Assembly (NCBI RefSeq): GCF_000003815.2
Contig: NC_049982.1
Coordinates: 28,673,428-28,737,427, forward strand
Direction: 5' to 3'
Length of the DNA: 64,000 nucleotides
Source of the DNA: Branchiostoma floridae
Lineage: Eukaryota > Chordata > Leptocardii > Amphioxiformes > Branchiostomatidae
Position 1 is the first letter of the stretch, and every line of letters starts with the position of its first letter. Below the pieces are notes generated by a model, which was not told the DNA's origin, made no database searches, and saw only the letters and a list, made by a program, of their open reading frames with translations. Positions 50,519 through 62,047 of this stretch are shown piece after piece. Made by a program: the position numbers and the translations under genes.

Positions 50519-53500
50519 TATCAGTTCTTCAGGGGCATATCTATGATAATCGCAGCAGTCACTTAACTTCTCTTCAGGAGTTTAGCGTAACACTATTTCA
50601 GGTCAAACCGTCAAAGGCAACTAAAAACAAACTTTAACGTTACTAATTTCAACAGTACTTATAACTTGTTACCCGAAATTGAAACGCTAGCGATGGTATT
50701 TTCGCTGCGCTGTTAGCTCCGTGCGACTGTTGTTGACGGTCTTATAACGGTATATTTTGCACCCCTGTACCCTGGTATGAGTAACATTTGGTATAGATAG
50801 GCATAAGATAGTTGGTAAAATGATCCAAGTAAAATTTTTGGCATAAAGTACTACAAAAGGCTTAATTACAGCACTTTTTTTAGGGGAAATTGGTTTTCTT
50901 TCGTTCTCCATGCCATGACCTTTCGGACGTTCACCCCACAGAGCCGACATCTGCACCTGCGTTTAGCCGGCAGGAAGAGTTAATTCAATTAATGGTTCAG
51001 CCAATCAGCGAAGAGGAAAGCGAAGGCTAATTAATAGTCATAAGCGGGACCACACAATACGTTAACTTGAAGACTCAGGCCGTACAGACTTCTCGCCAGG
51101 ATTTTTTCAAAGCGTCGGACAGGGGTCCGGGGGCCGCCGAATGTCCCTGGCGGGGTCCAGGGGCAGGGCCACTGTGGGGGGGACCCAGGTGGGCGAAGCC
51201 CCCCCGGAAGCTCTTGCATTTTAGACTATTGAGAAGGCTTCTTTTATCAGTTTTTTAGGGCCATATCTACGATAATCGTAGCAGTCACTTACTTCTCTTC
51301 AGCAGTTTGACTTTAAAATATTTCGGGTCAAAGCTTCAAAGACAACTAAAACCTCATAAACAACAAACTTTACTTAGCTCAACAGTATACAAAAATATTG
51401 TACGGGTTGCCATCCTTAGTTGAAGCGCTTATTTATAGCGCTAGTATCTTCGCTGCGCCGTTAGCCGCCGTGCGACTTTTGTTGACGGTCTGATATCCTT
51501 ACGTCGCCGCCTCGCTGATATTCCCACGGACATGTTTCAAGAAAAATACCCAGCAAAAAACGCTGTTCTGCCTCAAATTCTATTCTATAAAACATGTGGG
51601 ACTCAGTGTTACAGTCTAAATATTTTGTAGAAGCACCGCTGTAGGAAAGAAGGTCCAAGCAATGTAAAACATCACGTAGCATGAAGTTCGCTGTCAACTG
51701 GCACACAGCACATGACTGTTTGAAACTCTAAGTCTAATCAACAGCCGTGTTTGATTGATAGCCGGCGGTCCTTTGATGAAGTCGGCGAAAGGTGCGTTAG
51801 TTAGAAAATCTGCGTTTAGTTTTGATACGTAATTATAAGTTAGACAGTGGCGAGAATGATTATTTTCTCATCAATATTTCTCTTCAGAATTATTTGAACT
51901 TAATTGTACATCTAAACAATTGGCTTACCTGTGCAATGTTTATATGATTAATGATCAGTGTACTGAAATCATGTGTAACGTATGGCTCCTAGTCAATAGA
52001 TCAGCATTTTCTCTATAGTGACCACCTGTCTATAGTGGCCACATTTCCTAGTGCTGTTGTTGTTTGACATAAACTTTGAACATTTAAATTGTAAGTAACT
52101 TTAAACTGCCAGAGTTTCAGCCCAATAAAACACTCTCAGCGCCAGGGTATGAACAGACTGACCAGACAGACGAAAATAAATCCTCGAACAAGGTTCAATC
52201 GTATCTTCCGGGTCTGGCAGGAAGTTGTTAAACTAAAGTAAGAATAGGCTCGATGGCTGATTGCATACAAAGTAAAACAGTTTAACAGTTTTACAGCTTG
52301 AAGAAAACAAACGCTCCTACAGTACCTGCACCTGCTTGATAATTATTAAATCGTATGCCCTTCTTGAATAAAAAAAGTTCACTGCAATAATAAATGTACC
52401 CACATCACAAGGAGCTTATACTTTTTTAAACTTACACCTAGTTATCGTACTGAAAATTGTTAATGACATTACATGAAGTCATTCAACAATTTTCAGTCAT
52501 GATGAAAATTTTCTGAATGGAAGGTGTGATTATTGTCATTTTCTGAAAAATAGAAGCAAGCTCTGTTTTTACCTGGAATCAATTCACAATACCAATCCAC
52601 TTTGGGGGATAATGTACTGTTAAGAGGATGTTCCATTTTTGCGCAGGGGTGATTTGGAACAGTCCAATGTTGCGTGGGAAGGGGTATGGCTGAAATATGC
52701 TGTATTTGCTCTTAAGCAAATGTCGGCCTTTCTAGTTTTATGTGTTATTTGATAAAGTCACACAAACTGTTATCGACTAGAGTCCGACGACCATGAAATA
52801 TCAAGAACTTAAATGTTATGCAAATGACATACTTGGGGGCCTTAAATCTAACCATTAGTCTTTGTTATTATGAGCATCCTTGCATAAGCTACCTGCATGC
52901 CTAAAATGATGAAAATCCGACGTTCCTTTCTGCAGTTAGCCTCATTGGAATGTCTTGACAAAAACGTCCCTGCAGATCCGAAATTAAATGTTAGGGGGCT
53001 GAAACATACCCCACTTTGTCATGACGCTGAAAGCCATCTACCACATCATGTCCGGGACAAGAGATACATGTGATAGAATATTCTAATTAGTAATGAAAAT
53101 TAGCTGTTAACTTGCATAGTTAGTATCTCACTATGTAAGTCCTTACTTAGGCTATCTACATACCAAAAATCATGCATATTCGTCAACATGTTCATATTTT
53201 CTCATTGATTATGCAAATGAGGGTTAGGGTTAGATTATTTCTCTCTTTCTCAGCTAAATATGGGACAAGTTTGAATGTCCTATCATGGAATGCAGTGAAT
53301 TTACAAACTTTCCTCATCAATTATGCAAATTAGTCATAACTTATACCATCTACATACCAAAAACCATGACGATCCGTCGACACGTTCTCGAGTTATTCTC
53401 GTCCAAACTTTATCAGGTAACCGGCGCCTGCAGTTCCAAAGAAGCCGCTAGGGGGCCCAAACTCACAGTAATTACTCTCTGCCCCAAGGGATGTCTATAG

Positions 53501-54458
53501 CACTCAAACATCACGACCACAGCATGTCCAGAACACGAGTTATCATAAATTGAAGTTCCGCTACAGTACCTTAGCAAGCAGCTAGGGAGCCCATTAACGA
53601 ACTTGAACTTAGTTTTCCTGACCCCTACCCACCTACTAAATATCATCAGGATCCATCCTAGGCTTCTTGAGTTATACTGGTAACAGACAGACAGACAGAC
53701 GCATAAGCCTTAAACATAACCTTGTCAGTCTGGCGAAGGTAACTAGTGGAAACCTTTCTACTGCATGGTCAATCATACGCTTCTATCTCACGACTGAGAT
53801 GCATGGCAACTAAAATAATGCCAGCTGTCTATTGACCTATTGACCTACATCTAAATACACCAGCTGTTCCAACATGTTCCAACCTTATATGCTTCTGCAG
53901 TATTGTCAGGAAACCAACTCAAACTCCAACACCTAACTGGAGGGGAACTCCTTTTATTCTCCTTCCTAAACTACGTACAACAGTATCTAAAGCTACGACA
54001 GCATCCAAGACCACGTCTGTTTATCAGGGACCTCTGCCTCCACTGGCTCTCTTGACCTACTTCTTCTCTATTTTTAGGCACGATCTACACACAGTTTTTC
54101 CCGATATCGGCGAGCCGACAACCTTTCGCCAACAGCTTTTTTTCATCGTCTATATGGAATTGCAATATCGCCATAAAGTATCGGGAAAATTTCTCCCGAA
54201 AGGTCCGGACCATTCGGCCGATACCTTACCGATAGCTTAGCAGGGGTCCCCGACAACTTCCGCGCGCGTGTAGATGCGTCCTGACTTCGGGAGGGCTCAT
54301 TAGCATACAACGCGGGCTCATAAGGCTATATATATATATAGCTGCAAATTCAGTTTGTGATACGATACAGAACTTGCAACAACTCCGAACAAAATGAACA
54401 GATCAGTTCCCAGTGTCGTTCCAAACTTTCAGAGACCAGTGTATGCTGTAACGTTAGA
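50519..54458. other. Repeat-rich intergenic or intronic stretch, no gene seen
   Basis: 50.74-51.25 kb repeats parts of 49.3-49.6 kb ('ccaatcagcgaagagga', 'ggctaattaatagtcataag') and ends in a GC-rich tail ('ggtccgggggccgccgaat'). 52.8-53.35 kb is ATGCAAAT-type AT-rich repeat with a short GGGTTAGGGTTAG. 53.42-53.70 kb is related to the 412-bp repeat. A 'acagacagacagacgcataagcc' tail follows. No exon with splice sites and a recognisable product was found. Confidence 0.45.
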
Positions 54459-54460
54459 TA

Positions 54461-54568
54461 AGTCAAACCTGCCCAAGACGACCACCTGGGGGACCGGAAA
54501 AAGCGGTCGATTTGGACAGGTACTAGGTGGTCGTTGAGAAGAGGTGGTCGCTCGGGCAGGTTTGACTG
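54461..54568. mobile_element. AGTCAAACCTGCCC mariner-type MITE
   Basis: Inverted ends AGTCAAACCTGCCCAAG and GGGCAGGTTTGACTG with inner GACCACCT/AGGTGGTC repeats, flanked by TA on both sides. A fragment of the same family ('agtgaccacctgtctatag') is at 52017. Confidence 0.85.
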
Positions 54569-54910
54569 TATTGTTGATGGCGTGTTGCGGTTTAATCAAC
54601 GTTATACATGTATATGCATTGAAAACACGATTACAGTACAATAGTCTACTTTAGAAGAATACAAAACGAGACAAGAACCATTCTCCTATGCAGAGATGAA
54701 TCTGCGTCGTAGAAACTTTGCTTAATCGGTTTACCCGAAGCACTATTGACCCGTCTTGCGTATAAATATTAATAATAGTTTATTGCAAATCCTTGCCCGA
54801 TGGCTAATTGTGGGTAACATGAACTGGGACAAACAAACAAATGGTGTAGAACAGTATAGAATATGTCTACTCTTGTCTAAAAGCTAACTCTAAACTGTAA
54901 CTTGTTGGGT

Positions 54911-55220
54911 TCAACTTCTTTTCCTGAGACAGTGGAAGACGAAAGATCCCACCTTTTCTATAATGTGTGGGTTCTGTGATGTTAGGAGGAGGGCAGTTTT
55001 CTTTTTGTCTGTAAATACGAGGGGTTTTAGGATGAATTTAGTGGCTTCTTTAATAAGCTCTTTTCTTTGTCGATCGTAGAAGGAACTGTTTGAAGTAAAA
55101 TGTGTTTCGTCTTCCACCATGTTTGACGTGCAGTATATACGAATTCTTTCGCACGCCCAATTCATTCTTGTACCGCCCTTTCTCTATTTCAAGGGGGTGG
55201 GCGCTAAGTAATGACCCGGC
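54911..55220 (-). pseudogene. Non-LTR retrotransposon C-terminal fragment
   Basis: The minus strand reads LEIEKGRYKNELG and, after a frame change, CERIRIYC, NMVEDETHFTSNSSFYDRQR and FILKPLVFTDKK. This is the zinc-knuckle-like tail (C..C, VEDETHF...C..Y...R) at the end of Jockey/CR1-type RT proteins. The final Cys/His are lost and frames are broken. Relic. Confidence 0.8.
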
Positions 55221-55429
55221 CTTGTTCGCGCACGAGCCAATCAGCGCGCAGATTTCAAATGTCCGATATGGCGAGCATGCAGACTTACGAAATTGTTGTT
55301 GTTTTGAGCTAGAGGCTGATGGTTTCCAAGTGTTTTCGGGCGGTATTCGGTGATGCCGCGATCGCGCTCTACCCACAGATCCTACGGATCAACGGATTTG
55401 GTACCCTTTTGGTACCTGAAACGTTTTAC
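55221..55429. other. Intron start of the NPMY-repeat gene
   Basis: Follows the donor of the repeat exon (GAGCAG/GTAAAA). No exon seen. Confidence 0.4.
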
Positions 55430-56137
55430 CTGCTCCAGAGGCGTACATGGGGTTGGGTACATCCGCAGAGGCTCCAGAGGCGCACATGGGGTTGGGTACA
55501 TCCGCAGCGGCTCCGGAGGCGTACATGGGGTTGGGTACATTCGCAGCGGCTCCAGAGGCGCACATGGGGTTGGGTACATCCGCAGCGGCTCCAGAGGTGC
55601 ACATGGGGTTGGGTACATCCGCAGCGGCTCCGGAGGCGTACATGGGGTTGGGTACATCCGCAGCGGCTCCGGAGGCGCACATGGGGTTGGGTACATCCGC
55701 AGCGGCTCCGGAGGCGCACATGGGGTTGGGTACATCCGCAGCGGCTCCGGAGGCGCACATGGGGTTGGGTACATCCGCAGCGGCTCCGTAGGCGTACATG
55801 GGGTTTGGTACATCTGCAGCGGCTCCGTAGGCGCACATGGGGTTGGGTACATCCGCAGCGGCTCCGGAGGCGTACATGGGGTTGGGTACATCCGCAGCGG
55901 CTCCGGAGGCGCACATGGGGTTGGGTACATCCGCAGCGGCTCCGTAGGCGTACATGGGGTTTGGTACATCTGCAGCGGCTCCGGAGGCGCACATGGGGTT
56001 GGGTACATCCGCAGCGGCTCCGGAGGCGTACATGGGGTTGGGTACATCCGCAGCGGCTCCGGAGGCGTACATGGGGTTGGGTACATCCGCAGCGTCGTCG
56101 TCACGTGCCTGCCAATCAGTTTGCATAGGTGTGTCGC
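55430..56137 (-). CDS. Cytoplasmic tail exon with 17 tandem NPMY/NPMC repeats
   Basis: A 708-bp exon, acceptor TTTTCCTCCAG, donor GGAGCAG/GTAAAA, phase 1-1, 236 codons. It opens GDTPMQTDWQARDDD and then repeats a 13-residue unit, AADVPNPMYASGA, 17 times, ending on a phase-1 Gly. Eight units have NPMY and nine have NPMC (codon TAC to TGC); three have AYGA instead of ASGA or ATGA. NPxY is the classic tyrosine-based signal read by PTB-domain adaptors and clathrin adaptors, so a cytoplasmic, multivalent endocytic or signalling scaffold is inferred. Homology to the 12667-12759 exon, which precedes a transmembrane exon in the same orientation, supports the cytoplasmic location. Two long frames on the opposite strand are shadows of the 39-bp period. 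Confidence 0.85.
55440..56095. repeat. 39-bp coding minisatellite, 17 units
   Basis: Seventeen 39-bp units in exact register with codons, very similar to one another. The same variants recur in blocks, for example the GTAGGC / GTACAT combination at 55786, 55828 and 55943, indicating recent block duplications. Probably polymorphic in length. Confidence 0.95.
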
Positions 56138-56627
56138 CTGGAGGAAAATCACAAAAATTACATCTGATGAAAAGTATGAAATGTTTCATTTTACAACATA
56201 TCATCATTCCCCCTTTTTAATATTCATGTGGTGTGTGAAGCTGGTGTGTTACGCCGATGGGCGATTATGCCGCTTATATAGATACAGATACAAAAACAAC
56301 AACATTTTATTCGATGATATTTGTAGAAGATAGAAAGAGTCCATTTCAAGAAGAAATGATATACTTTATACACATCTTGTAACAACATGTGATCACACAA
56401 CTTAAAACATCGTGTGATTTACACTTGAATTATTCGCAACGACTTTTCAAACTTTCAAAGACCAGTTGATTTCTTTTTGACAGTGCATTGAGGTCTATGA
56501 TGGGTTTTAAAGGGTTTATAGAATACAGCCCTCATCAACCAAAGCGAGAAACACAAAGCTAAGGAAACACAAAGGCAGCGTACTTAAAAACGTCAACCAC
56601 CTACGCAGGGACATCCAACAGCCAAAC

Positions 56628-56848
56628 CGCCTGTCTGGATGTACCCTGCTCTTTCAACCGTCACTCTTAGTTGCTGTGGACGGACCGCCCCCCCCCCCCA
56701 ACCAGCTGTCAGCCAATCAGAGAGTAGGGCTTTCAGTTTTCAAAAGGGATCTCGCATATATAAGGATGAGCTCATCAATCCTTAAGCAGGGCGGTCAGGA
56801 ACTAAGAGTGACGGTTGAAAGAGCAGGGCACATCCAGACAGGCGGTTT
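56628..56848. mobile_element. Foldback element with ~50-bp inverted arms
   Basis: 'gcctgtctggatgtaccctg' with 'ctctttcaaccgtcactctt' on the left is complementary to 'aagagtgacggttgaaagag' with 'cagggcacatccagacaggc' on the right. The centre contains a run of ten C and 'tcgcatatataagga'. It sits in the intron between the start exon and the repeat exon. Confidence 0.75.
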
Positions 56849-57059
56849 TGCGTAGGAGGATGAAAAACGTAAGATGGCTTGAAAACGTTTGACCTGCTCA
56901 GGAAAAGTGCATATTGTTGGGAAATAATCAGTCTGGTGTTGCTACCATGTGGTGTCTGCAGAAAAATTACAGAAAAGTCCACGATCATCTGTAAAAATGC
57001 TAGAAAGTGTCACATTTAACAACAATAGTAAAGAACGAATTAGAGAAATAAAAAGCACA

Positions 57060-57275
57060 AAAATTACTTATGACCTGACCGGAAATCAAGGTACACCAGG
57101 GTACAGGGGAGTATACAATTTTTTTTGTCTAAAATGGCCTAAAACCTCAATGAAACCAGTTTAAAAGCCGATATGAAAGCCTAAAAAGGCTGGGGTATTG
57201 GCATGGCCCACTCTACCCTTATGCCAAATTTCAGGTCATTTGGCCCCCCCAAAAAGACAGAGATGAAGCAATTTG
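57060..57275 (+). repeat. Single copy of the ~165-bp satellite family
   Basis: Words 'caccagggtacaggg', 'gtctaaaatggcc' and 'ccaaatttcaggtcatttgg' match units at 48.6-49.3 kb and 1-400. Confidence 0.75.
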
Positions 57276-57365
57276 AAGATTTTACAGAAGAAGAAGAAGA
57301 AACATCAGGGCAAGCAAGATATTTCAACCCATACCTGTTTATAAAAATAAAATGACAAAACATAC

Positions 57366-57411
57366 CAACACCTGTGTCACCAGTCTGGGACTGCTGCTGC
57401 CCTCCCGACAT
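57366..57411 (-). CDS. Start exon of the NPMY-repeat membrane protein
   Basis: ATG at 57411 with donor GGTGTTG/GTATGT, giving MSGGQQQSQTGDTGV in phase 1. That is exactly the phase of the acceptor of the repeat exon at 56137. A candidate 5' UTR acceptor (TTTTTGCCGTGCAG) lies 24 bp upstream of the ATG. No signal peptide is present, as expected for a type II membrane protein whose N terminus is cytoplasmic. Confidence 0.7.
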
Positions 57412-58262
57412 GATGCCGCTTGTACTTGTCAGGTTTCTGCACGGCAAAAACACGTCCTGCTCCTGGCAAGGCGCCTGTTGACTCCAGAGTAGACCCAGAC
57501 TCAAAGAAATGTGAAGCCTTACATCACAACATCAGAAACCAGAGATGGAAACAACTCATGTTCGTTGGATAACACCGCCCGTGCACATCGAGACAAATTA
57601 TGTGCACATGTAACGCTGATCAGTTTTGTCGCTAAATATTGAAAAGGAGTTCTCGAAAACAGCCTAAAATCTGGACATGTCAGAAAACCTGCGGTGATTT
57701 TAAACCATTAAAAACTGCTCGTGTCAGTACCTTTCATCCATTTTTTTCTTCAATATGACTGAACCCAGCTTTTCTTTTTATGGTTCCGGTTCGGAATTTG
57801 TCAACTGAGACTGTCCGTCAGTGACAAGGTACCCCTATCCATCGGAAACATTGAATTGTCCAGAAAACGGTGTTTTGAGAAGCGCTCTCACTTTTCTGAG
57901 AGGCAGTCAAATCTGCTCCAGATCGTTAAAAAAACTCCGAACCGGGACCGGAAATGGATATAAGTGACATGGTTTTGTTTTTGTTGTTTTATGTAAATAT
58001 TGTATTGTACGTAATACTATGTATTATTTGTATATGTATTCAGGGCCTCCATGAAAAGCAGTGTTAGTAACTGATGGGAGCTTACCCTGGTAAAAGAACA
58101 CAGAAATGAATAAATAAATAAATAAATAAATAAATAAATATATAACTCTCGAAAGATCGAGACCTAAACGAACGCTGTGTACTGAACGCGGGTTAGGCTT
58201 AACTGAGTGAGACGCACGTATGTCAGTAACATATATAACGGGTACCGCCCTAAGATGCGCCC
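57412..58262. other. Upstream region of the NPMY-repeat gene
   Basis: Candidate promoter or 5' UTR intron. No clear TATA element or known site was recognised. Ends in an (AAAT)n tract. Confidence 0.35.
58108..58141 (+). repeat. (AAAT)n microsatellite
   Basis: Eight to nine AAAT units, 'ataaataaataaataa' type. Confidence 0.95.
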
Positions 58263-59306
58263 TGCCCTAAGATGCCCGGATTTTTTGCTGATCTTATTAT
58301 GCATAAGTACGCCGTGTTTGTTGCCACCGACCATGATGATTAGAAAGGTAAATAAACCAAGTCCAAACAAACAGCTTTTTTTTTGTAATAAAAGAATATT
58401 TACACATATTCACTTCCATTTTATTTGAAGATAGAATTTTCACAATAATGTTGGTAGCGCCGAATCACTGTGGTCCCCTGTTATTGTACTAGGTATTGGT
58501 GGCTCGTGTAAATAAATAAACAACCAGTAAAAAAACAGCCACACAACTGTCATACACATAAGAAATAAAACTTCACAAAACACTACAAATATTGGTCTTC
58601 AAATGTTTGTTGAGTAGAAGACCGGCCATAGAAAAAACAACATAAGCATTACCACCGTTGTTTTCCCCAGGGAGTGTGGCCCCGCAGGTGGCAGACGAGC
58701 GAACGCCCAAAAGATTTGTTACTCTAACAAATGATTCGTACCGTCTATAAAAATGAAACTTCACAGAGTGATGTCGAATATGTTTCCCAGTACATACACC
58801 GAGTTTTTTTGTGATTTTGGTGTTGTCGTTTTTCGTAATGATTTTGTTAGTCGGGCCGCCGCATTCAGTGCATTTCGCCCATTTCCCATGAAAACACGAC
58901 CTGGATTGTGAAAGATTTAGCCCTCCTCGCGGGAGACAAGAAGCACACACAATCACAATTCTACTGTCAAAAGAAAGCTAATATATCATAAAATTAGAAT
59001 TTTTATCTATGTCTAAATTGGTCACCAGCTTCCGAAGAGAGCAAATTCCAAAAGCGTGGCAAGTTAGGGCGCACTGTCTAACGCAGCTCAAAATCGGAAT
59101 TTATATTCACGATAATGTCCTCGGTGTTTGCCAGTTGTAACGCGGAGGGTGAAGAGTTCATGAACAGTATGGATGCCTTCCTTATTCAAGTATGGTCTCT
59201 AGATGAATGTGTTAAAAATTCATTGATCAAAACTTGACCACTCTTTGGCAACTAGTGATGGAGCGACGTGAGTTCGAGCGCGTAAAAAAGTGGGCATCTT
59301 AGGGCA
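58263..59306. mobile_element. TGCCCTAAGATGCCC-ended 1.04-kb TIR element
   Basis: Ends TGCCCTAAGATGCCC and GGGCATCTTAGGGCA, followed inward by T-runs, flanked by GCCC on both sides (58259-58262 and 59307-59310). A minus-strand frame at 58573-58956 holds several CxxC pairs (CASC, CTECGGP) and could be a remnant of an encoded zinc-finger protein, but no family is recognised. Confidence 0.65.
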
Positions 59307-59366
59307 GCCCCCGTTAGATCCTTCCTACATGTTCAGTGATAGCGTTAGTCACTCATTACGCACATA

Positions 59367-59518
59367 ATCTATTTATCTATCAATCAATCAATCAATCAAT
59401 CTGTCCATCCATCTATCAATCCTTCAATTTATCTATCTATCTATCTATCTATCAATCTATCAATCAATCAATCTATCTATCAATCTATCTATCAATCTAT
59501 CAATCTATCAATCTATCA

Positions 59519-59569
<51 letters not shown>

Positions 59570-59914
59570 AATCTATCAATCTATCTATCTATCTATCTAT
59601 CAATCTATCAATCTATCTATCTATCTATTAATCTATCAATCTATCTATCAATCTATCTATCTATCTATCAATCTATCAATCTATCTATCTATCTATCTAT
59701 ACATCTATCAATCTATCAATCTATCTATCTATCAATCTATCAATCAATCAATCAATGTATCAATCTATCTATCTATCAATCAATCAATCAATCAATCTGT
59801 CCATCCATCTATCAATCTATCAATTTATCTATCTATCTATCAATCAATCTATCAATCTATCAATCAATCAATCTATCTATCCATCCATCCATCCATCAAT
59901 CTATCAATCTATCA

Positions 59915-59945
<31 letters not shown>

Positions 59946-59946
59946 A

Positions 59947-59981
<35 letters not shown>

Positions 59982-60030
59982 AATCTATCAATCTATCAAT
60001 CTATCTATCTATCCATCTATCTATCTATAC

Positions 60031-60061
<31 letters not shown>

Positions 60062-60062
60062 A

Positions 60063-60124
<62 letters not shown>

Positions 60125-60226
60125 TTATCTATCAATCTATCAATCTATCAATCTATCTATCCATCTATCTATCTATCTATCAATCTATCAATCTATCTAT
60201 CAATCTATCAATCTATCAATCTATAC

Positions 60227-60297
<71 letters not shown>

Positions 60298-60538
60298 AAT
60301 CTATCAATCTATCTATCCATCTATCTATCGATCTATCAATCTATCTATCTATCTATCAATCTATCAATCTATCCATCTGTCTATCTATCTATCTATCCAT
60401 CTATCTATCAATCTATCAATCTATCAATCTATCAATCTATCAATCTATCAATCTATCAATCAATCAATCTATCAATCTATCAATCTATCTATCTATCAAT
60501 CTATCAATCTATCAATCTATCTATCTATCTATCTATCA

Positions 60539-60569
<31 letters not shown>

Positions 60570-60819
60570 AATCTATCAATCTATCCATCCATCTATCTAT
60601 CTTTCTATTTATCTATCAATCTATCAATCTATCTATCCATCTATCTATCTATCTATCAATATATCTATCTATCTACATGTATCTATCTATCTATCTATCT
60701 CTCTTCCTCTCTATTAATCTGTATCTATCTATCCATCTATCTATCTATCTATCTATCAATCTATCTATCTATCTATCTACATGTATCTATCTATATATCT
60801 CTTCCTCTCTATTAATCTG

Positions 60820-60872
<53 letters not shown>

Positions 60873-60983
60873 CTTCCTCTCTATTAATCTGCATCTATCT
60901 ATTTATCTATCTCTTCCTCTCTATTAATCTGTATCTATCTATCTATCTATCTATTTATCTATCTCTTCCTCTCTATTTATCTG

Positions 60984-61015
<32 letters not shown>

Positions 61016-61168
61016 CATCTCTTCCTCTCTATTGATTTGTATCTATCAATCTATCTATCTATCAGATTCTATCTATCTATCTATCTCTTCCTCTCTATAA
61101 ATCTGTATCTATCTATATATCTATCTATTTATTATCTTAATTTGATATACTTAGATATCTATCTATAT

Positions 61169-61234
<66 letters not shown>

Positions 61235-61266
61235 TTGTCTATATCTATATGTTTATCTATCTAAAT
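59367..61266 (+). repeat. 1.9-kb TATC/CAAT tetranucleotide microsatellite
   Basis: Continuous four-base periodicity made mainly of ATCT and ATCA words, with later insertions of a 'ctcttcctctctattaatct' block repeated about seven times (60700-61100), and a (TA)n tail at about 61171-61228. The 642- and 320-codon frames here (Ser-Ile-Tyr-Leu repeats) are low-complexity artefacts. Confidence 0.97.
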
Positions 61267-61378
61267 CTGTATCAATATTCATAGATATGTGTGTGTGTGT
61301 CTGCTAGGGATGAGTCACTCATGAGGGACTAATTTTAATTGCAAATATATACATATATACCTACAATTATTTCTTAAG

Positions 61379-61680
61379 AGTTGTGAAGCACGTGACCTAC
61401 TTTGCAAACATACCCAATCGGCCATAGTGTTGTGAGGCACGTGACCTACTATAGAACTATATCCAATCGACTATAGAGTTATGGAGCACGTGGCCTACTT
61501 TACAAACATACGCCAAGGTCACTGACAGTTTTAACTTTGGATAAATGTATTCTTAATTATGAATACATTAGTTCTTAATTATGGATGAATTGATAATTGA
61601 TTATGAATTGATTGAGTAATCATACTATACATCAATTAATTCCATACCATGGAGCATGTGACCTAATTTACAAACATAGG
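61379..61680 (+). repeat. ~58-bp tandem units carrying CACGTG motifs
   Basis: The theme 'gaagcacgtgacctacttt' recurs at about 61385, 61436 and 61490, with a degenerate copy (GAGCATGTGACCTAATTT) at 61651. Each is followed by 'caaacatacccaatcggcc' or similar. CACGTG is the E-box recognised by bHLH-zip factors. The block lies 0.4-0.7 kb upstream of the secreted-protein gene at 62048. Confidence 0.65.
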
Positions 61681-62047
61681 TCAAAGGTTACTGCATTATG
61701 ATGAAAAAATACAATTTGAAACTACCGCCCATCAACGTGAGTATTGTGTTTGTAGGTACAACGGATAAAGGTTACCCCGCGAATAAAGGTGAATTGGCGT
61801 TAGTAGATGCATTGAATCTACATAAAACGTTGCTACTTGGATCATCAGGTGAAAACAAAAATTGCATCATCGTTGCCATGCATTGTTATTGAAAGGTCAA
61901 CTGCCCTAGGCACGAAACAAACTCTTTCTGTGACCCCAAAACAGGAGACAAACTTCAATGTGCCTAATCAGTCTGTCTGATCGGAAGGAGTGAAATATAC
62001 ATAAGGTACATACCATCACACGGTGTGAGCACACTCATTCCTGCACC

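Noticed and set aside
55319-56333. Two long plus-strand frames and further minus-strand frames over the 39-bp array
   Set aside because: All are register shadows of the repeat. Only the NPMY frame has splice sites in the expected phase and homology to a second exon.
58573-58956. Minus-strand 127-codon frame with several CxxC pairs
   Set aside because: Cysteine spacing does not match a zinc-finger family I know, and it lies inside a TIR element; kept only as a note on that element.
59336-61264. A 642-codon open frame (and a 320-codon frame within it)
   Set aside because: Purely Ser-Ile-Tyr-Leu translation of a tetranucleotide microsatellite; stop-free because the repeat lacks stop codons in that frame.
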